Below, one piece after another: positions 20,957 to 27,367 of a DNA stretch of 27,367 bases. Under the pieces are notes generated by a model, which worked only from the letters and a program-made list of their open reading frames with translations, did no database searches and was not told the origin of the DNA. The first letter of the stretch is position 1. Every line of letters begins with the position of its first letter. Both the position numbers and the translations under genes were made by a program. The stretch is from a virus, in IMG/VR virus record IMGVR_UViG_3300042555_002928, positions 1 to 27,367 of that record; one strand, given 5' to 3'.

Positions 20957-21187
20957 ATGGAAACGACGACGACGGCAACGACGATTGACCTCGGGAACAA
21001 CGAGAGCGCATCCATCGGCATCTTCGCCGAGCGTGATGGCACCTTCCTCGCGCTGACGCTTTCGAGCTCGCGCACGTTCAAGACGCGCCTTGGCGCCGAG
21101 CGTTGGCTCGCGAAGATTGGCTACGCGCCGAACGGCTCGCGCCTTCGCACGTCGGCGGCTGACACGGTCGCGAAGGTGGCGTCGTGA
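20957..21187 (+). CDS. Hypothetical early protein, 76 aa
   Basis: ATG 20957 (METTTTATTIDLGNN), no ribosome binding site and probably leaderless. Contains 'GIFAERDGTFLALTLSSSRTFKTRLGAERWLAKIGYAPNG', a compact beta-beta-alpha pattern with the 'SRTFKTxxGAxRWLAxxGY' segment that I have the impression recurs in phage/myxobacterial small proteins. No function is known. It is the first gene after the left promoter, a position used by early host-takeover or antitermination proteins. Confidence 0.65.
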   Translation: METTTTATTIDLGNNESASIGIFAERDGTFLALTLSSSRTFKTRLGAERWLAKIGYAPNGSRLRTSAADTVAKVAS

Positions 21188-21408
21188 CCCGCCTTCGTCT
21201 TCTCGTCCTCGCCCTGACCTTCGCGGTCGGCTGCGAGTGCTCCACGGTCTCGCCCGACGCAGGCCCCGACGCTTCGACGGGTGACGCGCCTTCCAGCGAT
21301 GCGCCGTTCGTCTGCGTCGCTCCAGACGTGTGCCCGACTGGTTGCAACTGGACGCCCTGCGGATGCGCGACCGACAACCCGGCGATTGATTGCCGAGGTG
21401 GCCAATGA
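21184..21408 (+). CDS. Small Cys-rich lipoprotein, 74 aa
   Basis: GTG 21184 overlapping the preceding TGA (GTGA). The N-terminus MTRLRLLVLALTFAVGCECS is a lipoprotein signal peptide with lipobox AVGC and lipidated Cys17. An Asp/Ala/Ser/Pro linker (SPDAGPDASTGDAPSSDAP) follows, then a C-terminal domain with six Cys (44, 50, 54, 59, 61, 70) that may form disulfides. The linker style is typical of Myxococcota lipoproteins. In a phage early operon it suggests a membrane-anchored lysogenic-conversion or superinfection-exclusion factor (inference). Confidence 0.7.
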   Translation: MTRLRLLVLALTFAVGCECSTVSPDAGPDASTGDAPSSDAPFVCVAPDVCPTGCNWTPCGCATDNPAIDCRGGQ

Positions 21409-21650
21409 GCGCCCCCATCACCTCCCCCGCCGAGGCCGGCGCCCACGAGCTGGTTCTCCTCGCGGCTGGCTTCGACGTGTCCACGACGCGCGAGCCCTAC
21501 GTGTGGCGCGCGTCAGTCCGCGACACGCTGCGAAGCGTCACCGGGTACTCGTGCGGGCCGACCCGCGCTGATGCTGTGAAGCGTGCACATGCGCAGTGCA
21601 TGGCGCCTTCGCCGAGCGAGCGCCTTGCTGAGCTTCGAGGTGCAGCGTGA
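21405..21650 (+). CDS. Hypothetical early protein, 81 aa
   Basis: Not recognised. ATG 21405 (MSAPITSPAEAGAHELVLLA), overlapping the lipoprotein stop. The core GFDVSTTREPYVWRASVRDTLRSVTGYSCGPTRADAVKRAHAQC reads as strand-strand-helix, rather like small dsRNA-binding or HicA-like folds, but no catalytic His is evident. Operon position suggests an early accessory role. Confidence 0.6.
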   Translation: MSAPITSPAEAGAHELVLLAAGFDVSTTREPYVWRASVRDTLRSVTGYSCGPTRADAVKRAHAQCMAPSPSERLAELRGAA

Positions 21651-22045
21651 GTGCGCTTGACCCGCTTGCGGACGGCCTCGCTGACGCGGCGGCGCTGTCT
21701 CACCTGGAGGCGCGCATCAAGTCGCTGCTCGCCGAGAACGGGCAGCTTCGCGACAACAACCGCGAGCTTGGCGCGAGCCTCGAAGCCGCGCTCAAGCGCA
21801 TCGACGAGCTTGAAGGCCGAATGCTTCTTCCGGCGACCACGCGTCTCCAAGCAAGTGTCGGACTCCCGCCGGCTTCCGCCGATGTCGCCAAGCGATACCG
21901 CGACTTCGCGCGCTCCGCGTACGAGCACGAAGAGGGCGTCCACATCGATGACGACGAGGAAGTCTGCGCTGACGAAGACGGCGCCTACATCACAGCGTGC
22001 ATCTACGTGTCGAGCGCGCAGCTCGAAGAGGACGGTGTGCGATGA
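21647..22045 (+). CDS. Hypothetical coiled-coil protein, 132 aa
   Basis: GTG 21647 (MSALDPLADGLADAAALSH), overlapping the preceding TGA. Residues about 18-60 (HLEARIKSLLAENGQLRDNNRELGASLEAALKRIDELEGRM) form a coiled coil with heptad Leu. The C-terminus is acidic (EHEEGVHIDDDEEVCADEDG) and ends in a beta-like 'ITACIYVSSAQLEED'. Probably oligomeric. Function unknown. Confidence 0.65.
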   Translation: MSALDPLADGLADAAALSHLEARIKSLLAENGQLRDNNRELGASLEAALKRIDELEGRMLLPATTRLQASVGLPPASADVAKRYRDFARSAYEHEEGVHIDDDEEVCADEDGAYITACIYVSSAQLEEDGVR

Positions 22046-22335
22046 GCCAGTCCCTTCCTGCTCGCGGTCCGGCCGCATGCTCGTGCACGTCGTGCAGTGT
22101 CGTTCGAGCGCAGGCCAAGTCCCGCGCTGAAGAGGAACTCGCACGCATCATGAAGGCGCGCGCCGATGAGCGTCAGCGCATCGTGAGCATGCTCCTTCGC
22201 TTCGCTGCAATCGATGAGGACGGCGGCGAGCTCGTCGAGGCCGAGGTGCAGCGCTCACTCGTGCGGTGCATCGAAGAGCTTGAGCACCTTGGTCCGTCCG
22301 GTGAGCCGTTCGTGTCGCTCGAGGCCGAGTCATGA
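22042..22335 (+). CDS. Hypothetical protein, 97 aa
   Basis: Not recognised. ATG 22042 (MSQSLPARGPAACSCTSC) overlaps the preceding TGA by four. N-terminal CSCTSC could bind metal; the rest is helical and charged (AKSRAEEELARIMKARADERQRIVSMLLRFA). One of a string of small early genes with translational coupling. Confidence 0.6.
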   Translation: MSQSLPARGPAACSCTSCSVVRAQAKSRAEEELARIMKARADERQRIVSMLLRFAAIDEDGGELVEAEVQRSLVRCIEELEHLGPSGEPFVSLEAES

Positions 22336-22601
22336 GTCCACAGCAGTCACGATTGCAATTGGCGCTCTCGCGACGCGAGCGCGAGTACAGCGCAACGATC
22401 GACCGCGTGCGCGCTCTCGATGGTGTTTCGGACCGCGACATCGAAGTGCTTCGCGAGGCCGTCTACCTCTCCCGATGTCTGCGTCTCTTGCTTGAGAGTC
22501 GCACCGTGAACGAGGTCCACCATGCATTTGGGTCGCCTGGAGACTTTGGGTACGAGAGCGCAATCGGTGAAGCGCTCCTAGCCATCTACGAGGGCGCATG
22601 A
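22332..22601 (+). CDS. Hypothetical protein, 89 aa
   Basis: Not recognised. ATG 22332 (MSPQQSRLQLALSRREREYS) overlaps the preceding stop. It is helical (ATIDRVRALDGVSDRDIEVLREAVYLSRCLRLLLES). No motif. Confidence 0.6.
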   Translation: MSPQQSRLQLALSRREREYSATIDRVRALDGVSDRDIEVLREAVYLSRCLRLLLESRTVNEVHHAFGSPGDFGYESAIGEALLAIYEGA

Positions 22602-22783
22602 GGATCATCTGCAACCACTGCGGCGACGACGTCACCGAGCGGAGCGGGTGCTCGTGCTCAGAGAGCAATCTCTCGCGCGTCGTGAAAGTCGCCATCGCGC
22701 TCAGCAATGTGCGAGGGCGAAGGCTCGACGCGGGCTCAATGCAATGCGCGTCCTCAATGGTGCGCACGGAGGTCGAAGCGTGA
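22598..22783 (+). CDS. Small zinc-ribbon-like protein, 61 aa
   Basis: ATG 22598 (MRIICNHCGDDVTERSGCSCSES). C5-x2-C8 followed by C18-x-C20 is compatible with a small zinc site. The C-terminus is helical. Function unknown; it lies in the early polycistron with four-base overlaps on either side. Confidence 0.6.
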   Translation: MRIICNHCGDDVTERSGCSCSESNLSRVVKVAIALSNVRGRRLDAGSMQCASSMVRTEVEA

Positions 22784-23109
22784 TGCGCGATTCATACGAG
22801 ACGACGGCCGAGCAGTACGAAGAGAGCGAGCGCCGTGACGAGCTTCGCCGCTCGGCGGACGACGACGAGCGCTTCGCGAAACCAGACCCGACAAAGAGCT
22901 TCGCGAGCGTCGCCATCGTGCACAACGTCTACGACGGCGAGCGCACGTTGCGCGACGTCTTCGGCGAGCCAACGCGTGAAGAGATCGCGACCGAGCTGAA
23001 GCGCGGCGGACCCCAGGCGCGCCTCTCGCTCGCGATGAGCATCCTCATGCGCCGCATCGCTGACCTGACCAAGCGTGAGGCTCGCTCCGAGCATCGCGAG
23101 GCGTCGTGA
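22783..23109 (+). CDS. Hypothetical acidic protein, 108 aa
   Basis: Not recognised. Start at ATG 22783 (MRDSYETTAEQYEESERRDE) or the adjacent GTG 22780. Very charged N-terminus, then FASVAIVHNVYDGERTLRDVFGEPTREEIATELKRGG and a helical end. It precedes the exonuclease with a TGATG junction, so it may be a recombination-module accessory such as a small annealing or inhibitor protein (inference from position only). Confidence 0.6.
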   Translation: MRDSYETTAEQYEESERRDELRRSADDDERFAKPDPTKSFASVAIVHNVYDGERTLRDVFGEPTREEIATELKRGGPQARLSLAMSILMRRIADLTKREARSEHREAS

Positions 23110-24113
23110 TGGACGAGGCCTTCTTCAGCGACATGTCGATGCTCGATGCGTCAGCGTGGAGCGATACGCGGACCGAGCGACCCGACGATGAACCGCGCGA
23201 TGAGCCGGCGTGGGTCGATCGACCGGGCCCCGACGAGTCACCGTTCTTCCTCGACACGGGCGCGCGCTCATCCAGTCGCTCTGAGTGGCTTGCTGCGCGA
23301 CGCACGGGCATCGGAGGTTCCGAGATTGCCGCGGTGCTCGGCGAGAGCCGCTGGGGCGACGCGGGCACGGTCTACGCGAACAAGGTCGCACCGGTCGAAG
23401 ATGAAGAATCACGCGAGTGGCTTGAATGGGGTCTCCGGCAAGAGCCTGTGATCATCGAGGCCTACGCATCATCACGCTACGCGCACCGTCCTCGCACGGA
23501 CCGCGACGGCCGCTTGCTCCGAAGCAAGGAGCATCCGTGGGCGCTGTGCACCCTCGACGGCTGGACCGAGACCGAGCGCGGACGCATCCCGCTCGAGCTG
23601 AAGTGCGACCGCTGGGGCCAGGACTGGGATGACGGCGTGCCCGCGCACTACGTCCTTCAACTGCATCATCAGATGCTTGTCACTGGTACGCAGTGCGCGT
23701 CGATCGCTTGTCTCATTGGCGGCTCGAAGCTCGTGTGGGCCGACGTCGAACGCGACGAGCGGACTATCCGCAAAATCATCCACGCGGGCGAGTCGTTTTG
23801 GGCACGAGTCGAAGCGCGCGACATGCCCGACACGACCGATCACCGCGCGCTTGCGTCGGTGTTCGCGAAGGAGAGCGGCGGCGAAGTCTACCTCTCTGGC
23901 GTCGAGTGGCTGCGCGCTGATGCACACCTCGCTCAAGCGCTCGAAGTGACCAAGCGAGCGAAGGCCGAAGCCGACGCGATCAAGGCTCGATTCAAGCGCG
24001 CGATGGGTAGCAGGACGGTCGCCCGCATCGACGATGGCACCGTGTACCGATGGAAGAAAACTGACTCAGGAAAGCGCATTTTGCGCAGGAAAGAAGCAAC
24101 CGATGGCTACTGA
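23109..24113 (+). CDS. YqaJ-family phage recombination exonuclease
   Basis: A 334-aa lambda-exo-like nuclease; start at ATG 23109 (MDEAFFSDMSML) or the adjacent GTG. After an acidic N-terminus of about 55 residues: SEWLAARRTGIGGSEIAAVLG (59-78), the family signature; WGLRQEPVIIEAYA with Glu112; CTLDGW with Asp150; PLELKC with Glu163 and Lys165; HYVLQLHHQML with Gln184. These are the PD-(D/E)XK metal-binding and catalytic positions. It degrades one strand of dsDNA ends and hands ssDNA to RecT, encoded just downstream with an 11-nt overlap. Confidence 0.9.
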   Translation: MDEAFFSDMSMLDASAWSDTRTERPDDEPRDEPAWVDRPGPDESPFFLDTGARSSSRSEWLAARRTGIGGSEIAAVLGESRWGDAGTVYANKVAPVEDEESREWLEWGLRQEPVIIEAYASSRYAHRPRTDRDGRLLRSKEHPWALCTLDGWTETERGRIPLELKCDRWGQDWDDGVPAHYVLQLHHQMLVTGTQCASIACLIGGSKLVWADVERDERTIRKIIHAGESFWARVEARDMPDTTDHRALASVFAKESGGEVYLSGVEWLRADAHLAQALEVTKRAKAEADAIKARFKRAMGSRTVARIDDGTVYRWKKTDSGKRILRRKEATDGY

Positions 24114-24948
24114 ACAGAACGGGCAGATCGTGAAGAAGTCTGCCGAGTCCAACATCATCATCCAGCGCGCAACGTCTCCTTCGACGCTTGCCGCGCTCAA
24201 AGACGCGCTGCCAGTGCACGTCAAGGCGGACCGCTTCGCTCGCATCGTCCTCACCGCATGCCGAGCAAACGAGAAGCTTCGTCAGTCTGACGAGACGTCG
24301 TTCCTCGCGTGCGTGCTTCAAGCGGCGCAGCTGGGGCTTGAGCCGAACACTCCGCTGCAACACTGCTTCCTGATCCCGAGGATGGCGGGGAAGCACATGT
24401 CGACGACGCTGCAGATTGGCTACCAAGGCATGATCGACCTTGCTCAGCGAGCGGCTCGCGCAAGCATCAACGTGGAGCTTGTCTACAAGGGCGAGCACTT
24501 CGTCTACCAGGCTGGCGACTCCCCGATGCTTGAGCACACGCCGAACGTCGATGCGCCATATCGCCCGGTGTCCGAAGTGCGCTGCGCGTACGCGATTGCC
24601 ACCTACGCAGACAAGTCGAAGACGCGCCGCGTTGTTCCTCGCTGGGAACTCGACAAGGCATACAGCCTGCGTGCGACAAAGAGCGACGACGGCATCTGGG
24701 AGAAGCATCCCGAAGAGATGATGAAGAAGACGGCGATCCGCCGACTCTTCAAGCTGCTCCCAAAGAGCGCCGAGATGGCAGCGGCCAGCGCAATCGCTGA
24801 CGACGAGGAGACCGGTTCAAGGCGCCTGCGTGTGACCAATGACGTCGCAGCGCTCATGGAGCGAGAGGGGCTCATCTTGAACACCAGCGCTCAGGACTAC
24901 GACCCAGACACGGGTGAGGTCAGCGCGGCCGACGAGCCGCAGGCCTGA
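24103..24948 (+). CDS. recT: RecT-family single-strand annealing protein
   Basis: A 281-aa annealase from ATG 24103 (MATEQNGQIVKKSAESN), with AGGAAAG about eight bases upstream. RecT hallmarks are seen: FLACVLQAAQLGLEPNTPLQHCFLIPR, LQIGYQGMIDLAQRAA, WEKHPEEMMKKTAIRRLFKLLPKS, and the acidic tail DYDPDTGEVSAADEPQA. It binds ssDNA produced by the YqaJ exonuclease and anneals homologous strands. The exo-RecT pair is the standard phage recombination cassette. Confidence 0.92.
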   Translation: MATEQNGQIVKKSAESNIIIQRATSPSTLAALKDALPVHVKADRFARIVLTACRANEKLRQSDETSFLACVLQAAQLGLEPNTPLQHCFLIPRMAGKHMSTTLQIGYQGMIDLAQRAARASINVELVYKGEHFVYQAGDSPMLEHTPNVDAPYRPVSEVRCAYAIATYADKSKTRRVVPRWELDKAYSLRATKSDDGIWEKHPEEMMKKTAIRRLFKLLPKSAEMAAASAIADDEETGSRRLRVTNDVAALMEREGLILNTSAQDYDPDTGEVSAADEPQA

Positions 24949-24956
24949 ACAACTTC

Positions 24957-24975
24957 GCGCGGCATGTTGCCGCGC
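24957..24975 (+). terminator. Hairpin after recT
   Basis: GCGCGGCA-TGT-TGCCGCGC is a perfect eight-base-pair stem with a three-base loop, eight bases after the recT stop. There is no T tract, so termination is uncertain; it could also protect the mRNA 3' end. Confidence 0.5.
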
Positions 24976-25139
24976 AGGCACGCGAGAGCGTGGCTCGACA
25001 GGCGACGTGCCGCGGCCAACGGACGGCAAAACCATGTGACCCGATCACGATGAGATGCGCCACGCGTCGCTTACGCGCCCGAGGTCGAGAGTGAGGTTCT
25101 ATGCGTTCGTGATGTGACGCGCCCTGCGTGGGCGCCACT
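24976..25139 (+). other. Intergenic gap between recT hairpin and tRNA
   Basis: About 165 bp with no credible gene on either strand. A GCACG/CGTGGC dyad lies near 24980-24996. No confident promoter was found for the tRNA. Open frames here on the minus strand lack ribosome binding sites. Confidence 0.6.
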
Positions 25140-25210
25140 GGGCTCGTAGCTCAACGGCAGAGCAGGAGATTTCTAACCTCCCGGCCTCGGTTCAACTCCG
25201 AGCGGGCCCA
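25140..25210 (+). tRNA. tRNA-Arg (anticodon UCU)
   Basis: A 71-nt cloverleaf. Acceptor GGGCTCG (25140-25146) pairs with CGGGCCC (25203-25209) with one U-G; D arm GCTC/GAGC; anticodon stem GGAGA/CCTCC with one mismatch and loop TTTCTAA giving anticodon TCT; four-base variable loop; T arm CTCGG-TTCAACT-CCGAG. CCA is not encoded. It reads AGA (and perhaps AGG) codons, rare in GC-rich genomes. It is carried in the phage's rightward operon just before the cytosine methyltransferase. Confidence 0.88.
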
Positions 25211-25268
25211 TTTCCACCTTCTCAACCACCGATTCAACGCCTCGCGCCCGAGGCGGAAAGGTCCCTTC

Positions 25269-26822
25269 ATGTCCGCGTTTCAGCAGCATCTCTTTGCGCC
25301 GTCGCGCCCGGTCGGCGACGGTTCGCTTCAGCCCCACGAGCTCATCGTCGACCTGTTCGCCGGCGGCGGTGGCGCGAGCACCGGCATCTACGAGGCGACC
25401 GGACGGCACCCGGATATCGCCGTTAACCACAGCGCGGCCGCTCTCGCTGTGCACGCTGCAAACCACCCGACGACAAAGCACTTTCGCGAAGACGTCTTCG
25501 ACGTGAACCCGCGCGAAGTCTGCGGAGGGCGCGACGTTGGTTTGCTTTGGATGAGTCCCGATTGCACGCACTTCTCAAAAGCAAAGGGTGGCAAGCCGCG
25601 CGACAAAAACACGCGTTCGCTCGCATGGGTCGCGGTGCGCTGGGCTGCCGAAGTGGAGCCGCGTGTCATCTGCCTCGAGAACGTCGAGGAGTTCATCACG
25701 TGGGGCCCTCTCTGCGATGCGGGCCAGCCCGTTGCGCATCTCGCCGGGACAGAGTTTGAGCGCTGGTCGAAGGCTCTTCGCGCTCTTGGCTACGTCGTCG
25801 AGCACCGTCTTCTCGTCGCCGCGGACTACGGCGCACCGACCACGCGGAAGCGTCTCTTTCTCGTCGCACGTCGCGATGGTCATCCGATCGTTTGGCCCGA
25901 GCCATCGCACGGGAAAGGCCGCGCGCGCCCCTGGCGCACGGCTGCGGAAATCATCGACTGGACGATTCCGTGCCCTTCGATCTTTGAGCGCGCACGTCCG
26001 CTCGCCGACGCCACGCTGAAGCGCATCGCGGAAGGCATTCGCCGATACGTGCTGACCGCCGAGAAGCCGTTCATCGTGCCGCTCACGCATCAAGGTGCGG
26101 TGCGTGTTCATTCGCTCGACGAGCCGATGAAGACGATCACCGCTGCGAACCGAGGCGAGCTCGCGCTCATCTCGCCGACCATCGCGAGCCACTACGGGCA
26201 GAGTGTCGGGCGTCGCGCCGATGAGCCGTTGCCCACGGTCACGGCAGGCGGAGGAGGTCACAGCGGCCTCGTGATTCCAACGCTCATCCAAACCGGCTAC
26301 GGCGAGCGCGAGGGGCAGACGCCTCGCGTGCCCGGTCTCGATAAGCCCCTCGGAACCGTCGTCGCGGGAGGCGCAAAGCACGCCCTCGTCGCAGGCTTCA
26401 TCGTGAAGCACTACGGCGGCGTGATTGGTCACGACGTGGGCCGACCGCTGGGCACGGTGACCACGCAGGACCATCACTCGGTGGCTACCGCGACGCTTGG
26501 CGTCGACCACAGCGCAGAGGTTGAACGCTTCCTCGCTGAGCATTGCTCCGAGTCGCCAGAGCTGAAGCGGGGCTCGCTCTTGGGAGAGTCTCCAGACGTG
26601 CGATTCCGCATCGTCGACATCGGCATGCGCATGCTGGCGCCGCGTGAACTGTTCCGCGCGCAGTCATTCCCCGACAGCTATCGCATCGACATCGAGCACA
26701 ACGGGAAACCGCTCACGAAGACCGCGCAAATCGAGCTTGCGGGGAACTCGGTTTGCCCGCCCGTCGCCGCAGCAATCGTCAGAGCAAACGTCTGCGCCCG
26801 CGTCTCCGCGATGGCGTCTTGA
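25269..26822 (+). CDS. C5-cytosine DNA methyltransferase (Dcm-type)
   Basis: A 517-aa protein from ATG 25269 (MSAFQQHLFAPSRPVGD), after the tRNA; the frame from 25128 would run through the tRNA. Motif I IVDLFAGGGGAS (26-37); motif IV SPDCTHFS with catalytic Cys99; motif VI CLENVEEF (135-142); motif VIII DYGAPTTRKRLF (187-198); late RMLAPRELFRAQSFPD and AGNSVCPPVA (motifs IX/X). The region between VIII and IX (about 280-411) holds four copies of a D-x-P-L-x-T-V-T-A segment about 35-40 residues apart. It methylates cytosine C5; no partner endonuclease is seen, so it is a solitary phage methylase. Confidence 0.92.
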   Translation: MSAFQQHLFAPSRPVGDGSLQPHELIVDLFAGGGGASTGIYEATGRHPDIAVNHSAAALAVHAANHPTTKHFREDVFDVNPREVCGGRDVGLLWMSPDCTHFSKAKGGKPRDKNTRSLAWVAVRWAAEVEPRVICLENVEEFITWGPLCDAGQPVAHLAGTEFERWSKALRALGYVVEHRLLVAADYGAPTTRKRLFLVARRDGHPIVWPEPSHGKGRARPWRTAAEIIDWTIPCPSIFERARPLADATLKRIAEGIRRYVLTAEKPFIVPLTHQGAVRVHSLDEPMKTITAANRGELALISPTIASHYGQSVGRRADEPLPTVTAGGGGHSGLVIPTLIQTGYGEREGQTPRVPGLDKPLGTVVAGGAKHALVAGFIVKHYGGVIGHDVGRPLGTVTTQDHHSVATATLGVDHSAEVERFLAEHCSESPELKRGSLLGESPDVRFRIVDIGMRMLAPRELFRAQSFPDSYRIDIEHNGKPLTKTAQIELAGNSVCPPVAAAIVRANVCARVSAMAS

Positions 26823-26832
26823 GGAGCCCGAC

Positions 26833-27015
26833 ATGATCGACAAAGAGAAAATCGCCGCCGTGAAAGAAGAGCTTCGACGCCTCCGCAAGGCCATCGACGC
26901 ATGGGAGAAGTCACCCGAGGCAAAGCGCTCGTGGGGAAGCGTTGAGTCGGGCGCAGTGAAGCGCGCATCGATGGACGTCACGCGGGTGCTCGTGAAGCTG
27001 CGGAGGTCGACGTGA
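26833..27015 (+). CDS. Hypothetical helical protein, 60 aa
   Basis: Not recognised. ATG 26833 (MIDKEKIAAVKEELRRLRKA) with GAGGAG about seven bases upstream. Lys/Glu-rich and helical throughout; its TGA overlaps the MazG-like GTG. The longer frame starting at 26644 is the methyltransferase region read in another frame and is rejected. Confidence 0.65.
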   Translation: MIDKEKIAAVKEELRRLRKAIDAWEKSPEAKRSWGSVESGAVKRASMDVTRVLVKLRRST

Positions 27016-27367
27016 GCCAGGTAGACGACGCAATCAAGTCGCTGCGCGAGTATGCCGACTTCAAGTACGACGACCTTGAGGTCACACCTCACGAGGTCGC
27101 CCTCGTGCTCGCCGAGCTTGAGCGCATGAAGCGCGATCACACGCTTGAGATTCTTCAGCAAGCGGAGTCGAACCAACGCATCCGCGAGGCGCGCGGCATC
27201 AGGCTCGAAAAGGTCGCTCGCGATGCCATCGCTTGCTGGGGCGTCGCAGCGCAGACGGCGATGGTCATCGAAGAACTCGCTGAGACCATCGTTGCGATCT
27301 CGCACTATCAGCGCGGACGCGTGCTAAGCGAAGAGGTGGCGAGCGAAATCGCTGACGCCTGCATCAC
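27012..27367 (+). CDS. MazG-like nucleotide pyrophosphohydrolase (cut by right edge)
   Basis: GTG 27012 (MSQVDDAIKSLREYADFKYD), open to the end of the window, 118 codons visible. The C-terminal part reads AQTAMVIEELAETIVAI, then RGRVLSEEVASEIADACI. EELAE plus a later EIAD match the EExxE...ExxD metal-binding motifs of all-alpha NTP pyrophosphohydrolases (MazG/dUTPase-like). Phage versions hydrolyse (d)NTPs or reset host alarmone levels. The motif is near the window edge, so the rest of the fold cannot be checked. Confidence 0.6.
   Translation, partial: MSQVDDAIKSLREYADFKYDDLEVTPHEVALVLAELERMKRDHTLEILQQAESNQRIREARGIRLEKVARDAIACWGVAAQTAMVIEELAETIVAISHYQRGRVLSEEVASEIADACI

Noticed and set aside
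24920-25138. 72-codon minus-strand frame in the recT-tRNA gap
   Set aside because: Arg/Ala/Cys-rich with no ribosome binding site; starts inside recT's opposite strand and nothing supports expression.
25128-25268. Upstream in-frame start of the cytosine methyltransferase at 25128
   Set aside because: It would translate the tRNA gene; the ATG at 25269 is a better start.
25575-26543. 322-codon minus-strand frame opposite the cytosine methyltransferase
   Set aside because: Antisense shadow of a gene with all C5-methylase motifs.

Overview
The window is wall-to-wall temperate bacteriophage or prophage sequence, with no clearly bacterial gene in it. It is GC-rich. A short lipoprotein (21184-21408) has the Asp/Ala/Pro-rich linker after its lipobox that is common in Myxococcota of the Sandaracinus/Polyangia type, so a deltaproteobacterial/myxobacterial host is my best guess (inference). 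Almost every gene pair overlaps by 1-4 nt (ATGA, GTGA, TTGA, TGATG), so there are essentially two long polycistrons diverging from a switch region at about 20380-20460.

Leftward (minus) polycistron, 20381 to 1, in transcription order: a small Cro-like HTH protein; two HTH/helical regulators; a 46-aa membrane peptide; a HicB-like-fold protein; an HTH protein; an MT-A70 adenine methyltransferase; a sigma-region-4-like HTH protein; a RuvC-like resolvase; two small proteins; a lambda-O-like replication protein with an iteron-like cluster inside its gene; a DnaC-like helicase loader; an HNH nuclease; small and large terminase; five small unknown proteins; then a Mu-type head and contractile tail cassette. 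That cassette holds a DUF935-type portal, an S49 protease with a nested scaffold, a cement-like protein, a gpT-type major capsid, gp36-like, gpG-like and gp37-like connector/neck proteins, sheath, tube, tail-assembly chaperones joined by a -1 frameshift, and the start of the tape measure, which runs off the left edge.

Rightward (plus) polycistron, 20462 to 27367: a CI-like XRE repressor; then, from a second promoter with a near copy of the switch operator, a run of small early proteins including the Cys-rich lipoprotein; then a YqaJ exonuclease and a RecT annealase; a hairpin; a tRNA-Arg(UCU) gene; a C5-cytosine methyltransferase with a repeated central region; a 60-aa protein; and a MazG-like pyrophosphohydrolase cut by the right edge.

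The phage therefore combines Mu-like virion genes with a lambda-like switch, replication (O/P-like) and recombination (exo/RecT) module. No Mu-type transposase, integrase, lysis gene or tail fibre is visible in the window. The best second-look items are the GGGAAAG frameshift signal at the end of the chaperone gene, the nested scaffold start whose initiation site is identical to that of the sheath gene, a duplicated 18-bp operator with start codons abutting the promoters, and a candidate origin inside the O-like gene.
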